Shown here: one piece after another, positions 24,163 through 35,194 of the stretch
How the letters are laid out: each line of letters begins with the position of its first letter
Numbering within the stretch: the stretch's first letter is position 1
Assembly: GCF_910592395.1 (NCBI RefSeq)
Contig: NC_088316.1
Span: 12,588,001-12,652,000 of the forward strand
Length of the DNA: 64,000 nt
DNA from: Lineus longissimus
Taxonomy: Eukaryota > Nemertea > Pilidiophora > Heteronemertea > Lineidae
Direction: 5' to 3'
Notes under the pieces: generated by a model
Database searches by the model: none
Seen by the model: only the letters and a program-made list of their open reading frames with translations
Told to the model about the DNA's origin: nothing
Translations under genes and position numbers: made by a program

Positions 24163-26102
24163 GATCGAGGCTGGGGACGAATATCAGTGGTCACCTGTGC
24201 ATAACCGAATCAGTTGTCGGGAGATCAGACTTTGAGAATAGACCATGTTCGGATTCGGTCGGCGGAAGATGTCCACCACATAACAATGCACTTCCATGCC
24301 TTAAATCTTTCAATATCACGCTTGTTATCCCAATATCGGCAATGTTCAATCTTCCTCGTATCGATTTGATCGGAGTTGCTGATAGAAGTGACATCCAAAG
24401 AGATCAATATCGGAATCAGGCTATTGATTTAAGGCGTCGAAAATCTTACTAGCTCTTACTCCATATAACTCTAACGTAACATCTCTTTGCATGTCTTCGT
24501 GCCGAGTTTAGTGTCAGCGTAGATTGGGATTATACTATAGTCTTTTCAGGTCAATTTGAAAATGCTTTTCAGTGTCACCACAATGTTTCGAGTTGCCCAC
24601 CAGATTGTCTCCTATCTCCTGTCTAAACAAATTTTGCAGTGGACGAAGTGCGGGGATCCCAGTATTATGTTCAGTCACGTAGTGTATCGATCTTAGTGCC
24701 ATCCATATGCCATCCATAAGGATCGGTATTGGCTCTTTCTCAAATGTTGGGCACAGGAAACCGAGCCTAATCTGACGTTGGTCTCTCTTCAGCCGTTTTC
24801 TTACAGAGTGGTTGGCTTTCATTCTCAACTCACTTCGACGTAGGTCTTTTTCGTGATTTCAACATGAAAAATCCACAAACTGTTCGCCAATATTAAATTA
24901 TGCATGTCCCTGTTAGAGCACGTCAAACATGCATGCATTCTCATACATTCAGAACAGAAATATTGAGCAATTTTTAGTATACAGTTGTGTGATTTTTAAC
25001 GGCATTTTTCCTCAAATTAGCTCTCCTTCTCGTTTCTCCACATGAATACATTCACAGTGCAATGTGCGTACATCAATATCACTCCCCAATGCACACTCAG
25101 TACATGTTGCATTATCGTATTGATTCCCAAGAGGAAATTTGAAACGCGTTTAATTGTTACCTTGACAGCTAACATGTCACAATTGGAAATCTGTTGGGAA
25201 AATTTAAATGGCTGTGGCTCACTCGAAACGTCATTTTTTTCTTATCACGTCAATTCTCATTAGCTTGTTACATGACAGCTAGTACGCCATTAGGCTGAAT
25301 GGGCAATACAGAGTTGGCCACACGCTGGGGCGGATACAGGGACGGGGTTCGAGGACACATAACGGGCCTAGCGAGTTAAAAAAATGAATTTCAGGGGAAG
25401 AGTTAAGCCGACTGACCGATGCCCCCTGACATTTTTATCAACGAGAATGGCCTAAAATCGCATCTCAAAGTTTTTCACAGAATCAGTCCAGGGATTACCA
25501 ATGTAAAAAGTGGTCTGAAATCGCATCTCGGAGCATCTAGAGTTCCAAACACCTGGGGGAGGGCCCCCAGACCCCCGCAAACAGGCAAAAGCTTTGCGAC
25601 GTGATGACCTTCGAACACTGATGAACACCCTCCTATACAAAAGTCCCAGATCAGCTCCTAAATGGAAATGTTCGAATGGAATATTGAGGGCAGACCTTAA
25701 AGATCGCAAAGTGTGTGAATCCTCAGATGCCGGAAGAGTAGAAGAGATGGCATTTTTACATCTTATTTATTGTCACCAATAAAATTTTCTACTAGTAACT
25801 ACAGCGTTCGCTCCAAACATGAGCGAACCTCCTGACTACTACTGACTGTTGGAAGTATGAAACATGGTCAAGTCGGGGGACTTAAAGTGAGGTTGAACCT
25901 CACTGGACAACATCGATGAACATTAAGACATTAAGACCGTGCGGAGCACGGGTAATTATTGCTAGTTAAGCTTATTCCTCCGTTGAGGTAAAACATCCGG
26001 GAAGATTTCCTCAATATTCTTATTCACCTTCCCAGAAAAATACAGAAAACAATACATTTATGTCATCAAAATCTAAAATCAGTTACTTAATCAGTCATTA
26101 GG
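24163..26102. other. non-coding, nothing recognised
   Basis: No family was assigned. A minus-strand ORF (24535-24828) lacks any recognisable motif. Around 25440-25560 the phrase AAATCGCATCTC occurs twice 75 bp apart, a possible decayed tandem repeat. Confidence 0.3.
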
Positions 26103-26452
26103 CAGGTTTCGCAAGCCGTGCGAAAAGCTTAACAAGGAAGAAAGTGCGAAGTCTGTGAACTTATCGACGATTTCCTATTGAACATTTCTCCGATTCCTCC
26201 TACAACTAAGTCCAATAGCTGATTTGCGAGTATCGCACAAACGAGTTGTTGATATAGTCCATTCATAAACCAGTGTTATGTCCGCATCGTTTGGGGCTCT
26301 GGAGGGCCAACTACTGGTCGAATTTCGTTGAAGTTCGGTTTCGTAATTCGCCCTAAACAGCCCCATGCGATCTGGACATAACATTATACGAATGGACTAA
26401 CCTTCTTACTTCGCAGTTCGTACTTCGTCGGTCGCACGGATTGCAAAACCTG
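26103..26452. mobile_element. CAGGTTT fold-back element
   Basis: The ends CAGGTTTCGCAAGCCGTGCGA and its near-inverse face each other. Inside lies a second palindrome (ATGTCCGCATCG...GGGGCT against AGCCCC..TGCGATCTGGACAT). An inverted piece of the inner part recurs at 30382-30455, and a relative with CAGTTTTCGCAACC ends lies at 28073-28289. Confidence 0.7.
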
Positions 26453-26557
26453 TCTTTTATGAAAGATATATGAAAAAGTCTGAACCTTGGCATATTTTGG
26501 CAGATTTGTTTGGAAGTTTTGGTGCTCAGTAAGGCATTCCCCATTGTCACTTTCGAA

Positions 26558-26563
26558 TTTAAT
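26558..26563 (-). terminator. possible poly(A) signal ATTAAA
   Basis: ATTAAA on the minus strand, 12 nt beyond the stop codon of the cysteine-rich gene. It is a common variant signal, and close to the stop. Confidence 0.35.
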
Positions 26564-26574
26564 TGCTTAGTGAG

Positions 26575-27786
26575 CTACTTCGACGCCTCAGCATTTTCCT
26601 CTGGCTCATGAATAGTTCCAATCTTGACAAGTTTGAAGTCTGTTGATACGACTCGCCCATTCACTGCCAACTCAAGAAAGACACATTTTGCCCGAAGTAG
26701 ATCCCTCTTTGCGTAACACAAAGAACAGTAGAACTTATCATCATCCAAATTTCGGAAATATTTGAATAGCCAGGCACCAGCCCCAATCTTAGTTGCACTT
26801 GCCTCGGAGGACGTATTACCTTCAGGACCGACAGTGATGGTACCGTTCGCTGTTACGTCGTGCTCAGTCTTCGTCCAGTAGCAGAAGGTCAGCCATTGGG
26901 GTGAGGCCGTGCAAGCCTTTATCCACTCGAAATCTGAAACAAAATTCGAGGGTAGGCATTTACAGTCCGGCTTGATTGCACACGGCTACAGTCATAAAAT
27001 AGAACCTGTTTGGCCATACCAAGTCGATCTGAAAACGTAATTCCCATCGAATGTCAAACATAGATACCTGTATCATGAATGTATTTGAAATACTTTGGGA
27101 TCACTACGTCTCCCAGGGTCTGTCATGTACTTTTGGCCTATACATCATGTTTCACTCTGATTTACCTCAATCCCTCACTCCTCCCTGCGACCAAGTGGTA
27201 AAGTAACTGGAGACCTGACGGATAATTCAAGATGTACCTCCTTCAATGGAAAGTAGTATGAATTGGTATGCCGCCCTCCTTCATAGGGGCGCAGCCCTCG
27301 CTAGTGTTGTTCTGGTTGAGATGGATGGTCCTTTTTGCCAAACAAAAAATTAGAACTGCCCAGAGCGGGAGGTTGAACAGTTGCTGGCCAACTTACTACA
27401 TGTATGTAGATATTTTTTGAGCTTCTGAAAAGCCTTCTTGGGATTTTCAACAAACATCAGTATGCACTCCGTTGAGGATTTTTGAGGGAAATTAAAAAAA
27501 CCTTTGAGGTTTTTCACCAACTCCAAGATCCAAAAAACGTTTTGGAATTTGTCATTTGCTGTGGGAGATTTGTGTAAAATAGGTTTTTCAAACGCTCAAA
27601 AACGTTTATTTTTAAGATTGTACATTACATAACATGTATCTACATGACCTAATAGTGCTTACCTGAATCAACTGGCGTGCATAGGACTTTACAAGTGGTA
27701 CACGACACTCCCTTGGCTTCTTTCGACTTGCCCATCGTGGATAGCGTTACCAACAGATGCTGAAGGATGTTACTGGCTTTAAGGAT
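26575..27786 (-). CDS. cysteine-rich protein, 3' two exons, family unknown
   Basis: On the minus strand, exon 27786-27663 (acceptor TTTCAG, donor TCAG|GTAAGC) joins exon 26933-26575 (acceptor TTTCAG) in matching phase 1 and stops at TAG. The upstream exon is open from its 5' edge in phase 0, so it may continue a longer protein. It also contains an ATG at 27735-27733 in a strong context (ACGATGG); starting there gives 143 aa. The sequence is rich in cysteine pairs: CTTCKVLC in the first exon, then FCYW and YCSLCYAKRD in the second, suggesting a metal-binding or disulfide fold. No signal peptide is visible. I do not recognise the family. Good splice sites, matching phase and even codon use make this a real gene end rather than chance. 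Confidence 0.6.
27409..27620. mobile_element. CACTCTTA MITE, in intron of the minus gene
   Basis: A copy of the fold-back family. The right end TTATTTTTAAGATTG is followed by TA; the left end is worn. It lies in the intron between the two minus-strand exons. Confidence 0.65.
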
Positions 27787-28072
27787 CTGAAATGCAAAAA
27801 TGATAAGAGTCTAAATCAAGCTTCGATTAAAACATGACGATGTGGTAACAATAATAGATCCATACCTCGTCGATCTACCAGATTGCCGTAGTTAACCATA
27901 TGGTTGGTTAAAATCACTAACAGGGTGCAACTAAAAAATGAATCAAACTTACCGTACATAGACATCTTTGGCATCCCTGGATGGCGCGTATAGGGAGGCA
28001 TAGACCTTATCAGTGAGACAGATTACATCTTACCAAGGATTACAGGCCTACCTCTCACTCATTGATGATAGT

Positions 28073-28289
28073 CAGTTTTCGCAACCTTGTCGAAGAGCTA
28101 CAAACGTTGAACGACGAAATGTGGTAATGTACTCATCACCGACAATTTCTGAAAATTTGCCCGATTCGTCGTACAACTATTAGTACAGCAGATGATTACG
28201 AGTGCCGGTAAAGGATTAGCACAAGATTTGATGAAACGACAGGCATTCGTCGTCCGTACTTTGTAGTTCGTAGGGGTTGCGAAAACTGC
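28073..28289. mobile_element. CAGTTTTCGCAACC fold-back element
   Basis: 217 bp with ends CAGTTTTCGCAACC and GGTTGCGAAAACTG, an exact 14-bp inverse. Related to the element at 26103. Confidence 0.75.
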
Positions 28290-29439
28290 TTATCAAGTAG
28301 CGCGGTTACAACATAATACTCACTTGCAAACGGTTTCGCGATACATGCACTTCTGGCGCCTTTGCTCAGAACGTCAGTCCTAAATGATTTAATATATTTC
28401 TTCATGAAACGGCACATTTCGTCTAATGGCAAATCAAATACATTTTGGCGTTAAACTTTGTAGCTGTCACTCCATTAAAAATACTAATAGATCTATGTAA
28501 CTGATGGCCGTTAATCATGTATAGACATATACCAATGACACATCTCGAAGACGTCCGTCTTGAACACAATCAAAGGCAAACAACTCGCATTGTGGGAGAA
28601 TGAAATAATTTATTTCGTCATACTAACTTTTGACTTAAAAGCGCTTTAACATTCCTTGAGCCTTCTTCAAAACATCAAATGCTAGCAATAAATCTTGTCC
28701 ACAATAGGCAGTTAATGATAGACCCTTGATAGGCCTGTCAAGCCAAAGGAAAACGAACTTTCCTGCATTATCATGAAAAGCAGTTCATCAGTTTGACTGT
28801 CACTTCAAGAGGGAAGTTATGAATAGAAAAATTTAAATTTAAATCTAAGGATTTAGTCATGGTGAAAATTCAATGAAAGTGGGACTATTCAAGCATTAAA
28901 ACGAGTATATAATATAAGTATTTTGGATGATAAAGTTCGACATTTTCAAGAAGATTTAGTTCAAGATGACTAGTGTTCGAATTCCCTTCCGTGCACCTAC
29001 TCATTCTGTAGCATACATTGTACTTATTCTCGCTAATAATGATTTTGCAAGTGTTGTGAGGTGGTTTGGATATGTCTTGCAAATCTAAGGCCAACAGTTA
29101 CATTCTGTTTTGGTGAGATCTTTATTGCAGTTGGTGATTTTTCAAAGGCTCACGCCGTCTGCCCATTTACATTGGCCGTCGCTTGAATGTAAATGACACA
29201 CTCCACTGCCGTATCGGTACTCCAGTAAATACACACGTATATGTGAACGAACGGCGATCCCCTTTAAACATCCTGGCAGCAGTGGTTTTCAATCTACTCC
29301 CCCTCTCGATATGACGAAGGAGTATAAAAAGCCCTTTAACTAATTCTGATTGGAGAAGTCACGGTCTGACAGAAATAAATTTCCACCCCACCTCGAGAAA
29401 TCTTGCTGCTGATACGAATCATCCTCGGAAGTACTCGAA
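28290..29439. other. non-coding, nothing recognised
   Basis: No gene is recognised. A minus-strand reading near 28320-28430 has a possible donor, but its phase does not fit the exon at 27786. Confidence 0.3.
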
Positions 29440-29680
29440 CGCACGGAATCAGTGCGTGCTGCAGTTTGAAAAGGTTTGTTTCGGTGGTTTTCTTCAAGAT
29501 ATAATAATGATAATGATGATAATGAAAATAATAACATGAACATGATTGAATAGATAACAAGATAATAAAGAAAAAAAGGGAAATACATGTAAATGTGGCA
29601 GATTCACCGGGAGCCGAACCCATGACCAGCCGAACCACGGTCTAACACTCTAAGCGCTACATCATCGACAGTGGTTACAC
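29440..29680 (-). mobile_element. tRNA-headed SINE (minus)
   Basis: The minus strand from about 29680 shows an A-box-like TAGCGCTTAGAGTG and a B-box-like GGGTTCGGCTCC near 29597-29608, then a body ending in an ATAATG-rich simple stretch (29497-29540). The anticodon arm is irregular, so it is not a tRNA gene. Confidence 0.5.
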
Positions 29681-30041
29681 ACATCCAGAAGAATTGGACC
29701 CGACCAAGTATTGGAAGCTCCAGGATGAAGACCTCTACCCAAAACAAATCTTTGAGCGACCAAAGAGCGTCATTGAGTCGGCCAAGTTTGTACACAAGAA
29801 CTACCAACCAGAAATGAACAGCTGCATGGGGGTAATAATTCTACCAGCAAATCTTCTACACAATGGATGGAAGCATGATCGAGTACGTCAGGTGCGAAGA
29901 GACAGCTTCAACATCACCATGTTAGAGGTTACTCCCGATGTTTCGTTCCTGCTACAAACATGCAGTAGTCGATTCTTCGAAGCGGCCGATGAGACAACCT
30001 GGTATCTGCTTCACAAAGACCATCTTCCAAAGTTCCTGTGA
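29646..30041 (+). other. open frame of 131 codons, possible terminal exon
   Basis: The frame is open after a TAA at 29643 and ends with TGA at 30039-30041. The first ATG is at 29694. The peptide has normal protein-like composition (e.g. DPTKYWKLQDEDLYPK, then SFNITMLEVTPDVSF). Two acceptor-like sites precede it (CGACAG near 29670 and ATCCAG near 29690). Its 5' end overlaps the SINE head. No family is recognised. It could be a last exon, a transposon ORF remnant or chance. Confidence 0.3.
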
Positions 30042-30381
30042 AGAGTTACCCTTCCAAAATAGGTCCTTATAAGAACCAAAAAGGCCTTTCTAAAGGCCAC
30101 CCCAAGTATTTAAAAGGAGATCAATCGTACCGATGCAAGCTTGTAGTAGTATGGGCTGTTGTCACTTTAAAATTTGAATTTCCCGCTGAGCTGATTAAAG
30201 CGTCCTCTTTTATCCATTTGAAAACTAATTCTCAACAAATTTTCCGCTGATCAAAGCGCCCTCTTTTATCCATTTGAGAACTATTTATTTAATTTCCCGC
30301 CTAGAATCTATTTTTAGTAGAATCTTCCTCGCGAATCGTCCTCAGTCGGGACCATAAAACAACATGCCTAACTACTATCCA

Positions 30382-30455
30382 ACCAGTAGTTCGCCCTCCA
30401 GAGCCCCAAACGATGCGGTCATAACATTTACGAATTGACTTAAGTACGAAATGCA
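30382..30455. repeat. fragment of the CAGGTTT element
   Basis: The inverse of part of 26270-26340 (shared GAGCCCCAAACGATGCGG). Confidence 0.6.
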
Positions 30456-30498
30456 GTCTTCAACACACGCAATATTTTTCGGAAACTGTATACAGATA

Positions 30499-30650
30499 CT
30501 TTTTATTTTCGCGATTCGCGAAAACTTCGCGAAAAAAACCCGTTTTTACGATTTTATTTTAGCGGATTACGACATTTCTTTCCGTTTCCGTTTAGAAAAC
30601 ATTTTCACTTTGGCGAACAGATTATACGCGAAATTCGCGAAAATAAAACG
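30499..30650. mobile_element. short fold-back with TTCGCGAAAA arms
   Basis: TTTTATTTTCGCGATTCGCG at the left faces CGCGAAATTCGCGAAAATAA at the right, about 150 bp in all. The CGCGAA motif also recurs between the arms. Confidence 0.6.
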
Positions 30651-30655
30651 CACAT

Positions 30656-32471
30656 AAAAATTTGGCGGTTAGCGTGTTTGTTACAGGAATATGATAGTCC
30701 GTATACAACGAAATTGGATCATTGGAGTACCTCCTCCAAACTCGCTTGTCGCCACTGCTTAGACAAGTCCCGTATTTTTTTTTACGCCAACAGCGCTGCT
30801 GGATGGGTACAGTCTGCATCTGAGTAAATTTAGACCAGTATCCACGCATCGAATGTTGTATTCCGCAAGAAAGTAAAATCCCGTCTGTACTTTCGAACTT
30901 TGAAAAAAAAATTTTAAAACTATCTCTCACTATGATGTATGTATTTACTGGGAGCTTTTTATCCGAACTCTTTTCAGACCCTACCCTTTTTTCTTTCTAC
31001 ATGTAGTTGTTTAGTCAGAAATTTGTAGATGATAACCTTCAGTGCTTTACAGTTAGATTCAGATTCAAATATGTAATGCTAGTTCATTATGACCGAGACT
31101 GTACATGCGGAAATTGCGAAAACTCGTCAGGACTGAAAACATTTTATGTACCGGGTATTGATCAAACTCTACAACATGCTGCAACAAGCTTCATAAGCAA
31201 ATGATATTATTTCAAACGTTCATCAACCGTCTGTCGGTGATATTTTGACTGTAGACTAGGTTTTGTATCCTTTCAGCGTGAAACTAGAGAAGTGCCTCTT
31301 GCGCTGACGGGACATAAAAACTTATAACATAACGATAACATTCTTCATGGACTCAAACAACTCATTAATAATAGAAGCAGAAGTCGGTATTTGTTAAACA
31401 AGCTCTTGACACCAAATTTCTTTATCAATTCTCGATATAACACATTAAATCTTTAGCCATAGTTCATAAGTAGCACCAGAGTCGATTGACTTGAATGCAG
31501 GATTATTGAATACAGTACAGGCGCCTTATTAAAGCGGAACTACTTTCGTATTTACTCAGGGCTCGGCAAAATGAAATGTTGCCATCGTGCAGTTGGCATG
31601 TATGCAGATTTGCCGAAAAAACTTGGTGGCTATAGCATTTTAATATCTATCTGCGCAACGCCAGTGGGGACATTTATGTTAAGTAAGATTCACGCAATTA
31701 AAAGTTTTCAAATTAAAATTTTCGACGAACGGCTTATGCCTTTAAGAGTTTGAAATACATGCAACATGTACTCCTTGTGGCTTAAAACGATCGAACATAT
31801 ACCCAGGTCGTGATATGATGGCTAATCGTGTTGGCTGATCGTCTTGGTCATGCTAGTAGCCTATGGGTGTGGTTAAGAAGAGAAGAGAACAGTGAAGTTA
31901 GCATTGTCAAGCGAGTTGAGTCTAAGCATCGAGGAAACGATTTTGACTTTTATTGGAAGTTTGAGCGGAAATAATCTGTCTACACTTGAATTATGTCCTT
32001 GAGGGCAATTTCCTCCTCGGCAACACCTGCAGCCGCTTTTGCACTTCCTCATGACACCCCTAGCCATGTTAGCATTAGCTCAGAATGAGAATCTTAACGA
32101 CTCTCTCTTTGATTAACTATTGCCAACCCATAATCAAGAAAGGAGATCGGCTTAATTAATCACATCTGAGCCACTAAAGGCGGAACCATTAAGTACTAGT
32201 ATTGTTAGCATAACTGTATATATCGTCGTACGGATGTCAATATCGCATCCAGGCCTCTATGACCTAGGATTTCCCAGGGGCCAGTAGTGACCTTCACCGC
32301 ATGAAATTAAATCCCCCAGTTAGTCTGACGTTTATTGTTTACAATCGATATCGCCATGACAACCAGGTCCGTCCGTACCAAATAAACACCAGCCAATACT
32401 TTCTGCATCGTATACTTACATGTATTGGAGATTTTTATTGGGCGGTTTTTATTCTTGCTGTCGTAAACAAG
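30656..32471. other. non-coding, nothing recognised
   Basis: No gene or repeat could be assigned. A GGGCGG box lies near 32439, upstream of candidate exon C. Confidence 0.3.
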
Positions 32472-32511
32472 ATGGCTGGTTGTATCAGTAGTGGTGAAAC
32501 TCCGAAGGCAG
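32472..32511 (+). CDS. candidate first coding exon C (13 codons, phase 1)
   Basis: An ATG in AACAAGATGG (strong Kozak) opens MAGCISSGETPKA and reaches a donor GCAG|GTGAGC in phase 1. The exon is very short and rests on the start context and donor only. Its phase matches the candidates at 16949 and 21473. No downstream exon was found in the window. Confidence 0.3.
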
Positions 32512-34105
32512 GTGAGCAAGGCATTAGCCGATTCGAAACTGTATCCAGTCGTCCGTGAAACCTAACTTTGACTGAAGTTACGGCAATGTACCAATTGTAC
32601 AAAGCCATCAGACCTTATCAGAGAATCCGTCTGGGAATTCAGTCAGTGACTCAATACTCAATTTTCAAATTGGAGTGCGCCGGCACATGACCCGATAGAA
32701 TATTTATAAATGCGTGATAGTTATTTCATAATTAGGTGTCTGGACCGCGAAGTGAAGTGAAGCACTGTTAGCGGTTATTGACACCTGTAGATATGCCTAA
32801 ATTTCAATATATCTGGTGTGTGTCTGACACTTGGGAACTTTAATGTTACCATGGAAAGGTCAAGGTCAATCAGAGTGCGCTGTGATAAGGCCAAGGTCAA
32901 TCCGGTGTGCGCTGTGATAGTGCCTCGCTCATGAATGCATTTTCAACCATTATAATACAGGTGGATCACAGATTTAGGCCAAGGACTCGCGGCAAGTCCA
33001 ACATTCAAATTCAAAATCATATTCTGACTTTGGAATGCATAGCATCAGTTCCACAAACACGCCGATGACACTTCGAATGGCCGGGCATTAACTGAAGTGT
33101 CTGCACTTGACCGCCTTCCACCGATATCATAAGTCGAATAGGGATAGGGAGTAAACATTATTAGCGGGAGGAATCAGTATACCAAAATTTGGATTCATTC
33201 AGAGCCTTCGAGGCAATAATAATATCAATAATATCACAGCAACACGGCAAGGATGACTCATCGAGCGAGCCTAATGCACAATGCGTAAGGCTGATGCACT
33301 ATTAGAATTAGCTACCAGTGGGCATGGCGCTGCTCTGAATGTCTGGCTGGTCTTGAGCCTTTTAATTGGCGACTGGAGTCTTCCCGATTTGTGACTACCA
33401 GATAAACGATCTCATTGGCAGCCATTTACAATATTTTTAAAATGTACGAGACAAAAAGTTGGTGTGTTTAGCAATGACCAAATTAGCCAGTTCCACAAAG
33501 TGCTTTTCTCTTTCTAAATATATGTACTTTGTAGTTTCTCTACTAACATGATTGAACAGTGGTCCGTCGTGTTCCGCTTGTTGGCAATTCAGTTCGAACA
33601 CCCAGCGGAGATACGAATGACACGACAATAACCTGAGGAGCCAGGCCATGATCGACCACGGCCGCCGATTGCCTCCCATCCTCCCTTACCACTTCCTTTG
33701 TGAACGTGATTCAATTCATCAGGTTAACGATATTGACCAAATCCACTTTCCTCCTCCGAGGGGGGACTTCTCGTTCGTTCATCCGGCATAATGGAATGTG
33801 GATCATAACAAGGACAGTAATATCGTCTGCAAGATGATTCCATTGAGGTTGGTTGGAGTGCTCGGGTATTATAACGAAAGACATGACGCTAGATATTCCT
33901 TCCATTTATTGTTCTGGCCACGTATTGTGGTCTCAAAAATCTGTTTTTGTATGAGAACGAACGAAAAGGACGAATAAAGTTCTCATGAAATCAATTCACC
34001 GTCGGTGTTCCGTTTGCGATCTTTTTCTTTCTTTGGTGAACCGCATTTACGACTGAGAAGTCCTTGCGCTGTCCAATGTTGGTCATTCACCCAGTATGCT
34101 TGCCG
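32512..34105. other. non-coding, nothing recognised
   Basis: No coding exon or family was recognised. Confidence 0.3.
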
Positions 34106-34429
34106 CTAGTGGTCCATGTGGGGAGGACGATGTGTTGGGCCAAAGTTCATTATCTGCCCTGTAACAGGGTCAACTGTCCAAATAATATCACTGCTCCCTT
34201 CTATATTGTTCAGGCTCCATGATGGTCTTCCTGTCGTACAAAACTCGGAGATCACAAAGTCCCTCCCTAAGAAGCGGTAACAGTGAAGGTAGGGTTTTTG
34301 GGCTCGGTGAAGCAAGATGCATGATGGTGTGTCGGGCTTTCTTCGCTTCGCCCACGTATATACCGAAATCAGCCGTATATCCTCATTTTGTTCCCGCAAT
34401 CGACCTGACCTTGGGCTGCTCATTGTCAT
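34106..34429 (-). other. minus-strand ORF, 107 aa, unknown
   Basis: The C-terminal half has a protein-like look (WTVDPVTGQIMNFGPTH), but no family is recognised, no splice structure is evident, and shorter ORFs overlap on the other strand. It is listed because of that segment only. Confidence 0.2.
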
Positions 34430-34880
34430 TCACATCGGCAATCATGACTCCCCACATCATCAGCACTTTCAGTCAACATTCGATATTTGTTCGCTGACGC
34501 TAAAGGCCTGCAAACACACCTCGAACCAAACTCACACCGACCACAGATTCTAGACGTACGAAGAACTTTAGAAGGGCCTTTGGATACACCAACACGGAAA
34601 GTAGAAAATACGCCCTGCATGAATTCAACAGAAACGTGCCAAAATCCAACTTATTTAATTTTGACCGTCAAATAGACAATAACACTGCAAAACCAAACTA
34701 ATGGGCACTTAACGGTGAAACCCTGTCAATTGGATTTGCGAAATTTTATTATGTTACCAGAGCAATTTGAAGGATGAGCTGATGTGACCCCACTTAGAAC
34801 GCTGACACTGGTGGAGCTAGCAACACAGCATGCCTCCGAGTCGGTTGCAGAATTCGAGTTACATGTTCGCTTTCCATTAA
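34430..34880. other. non-coding, nothing recognised
   Basis: No gene or repeat was recognised here. Confidence 0.3.
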
Positions 34881-35190
34881 AGGGACAACTTGGGCACTGA
34901 TGAGATATGTTGGTTTTTCATACAAAAATGGCCCCCAGTTGGACCGTGACTTCTCCAAGCAGGATATTTGAAAAAAAATGATTGAACTGCTATAGACAAT
35001 GCACTATTAAAAGGGAGTCTAACCATAAGCCTGCCTGGAATATTCACGGGCCATGTCCGAAACTGCCTCGCAACACTGGCGAATTCGAATAAGAAATCAT
35101 CATTAGTGTAATACTACAGGTGGTGGCGCATGGTGGCGAGCAGAGGTATTATCCTTCTGGCCAGGTTAACCCCACGCCCAAGTTGTCCCT
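34881..35190. mobile_element. TTAA-flanked MITE, copy 2 (intact ends)
   Basis: 310 bp with perfect ends AGGGACAACTTGGGC and GCCCAAGTTGTCCCT, bordered by TTAA on both sides (34877-34880, 35191-35194). No ORF of interest. It is the best-preserved copy of the family also seen at 17833 and about 52790. Confidence 0.85.
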
Positions 35191-35194
35191 TTAA

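Noticed and set aside
28196-28432. Upstream exon of the minus-strand cysteine-rich gene
   Set aside because: The possible donor leaves phase 1, but the exon at 27786 needs phase 0; the frame that would fit has a stop.
29827-29842. GTAATA...TACCAG as an intron inside the 29.7-kb ORF
   Set aside because: Only 16 nt, far below any workable intron; the frame is open without it.
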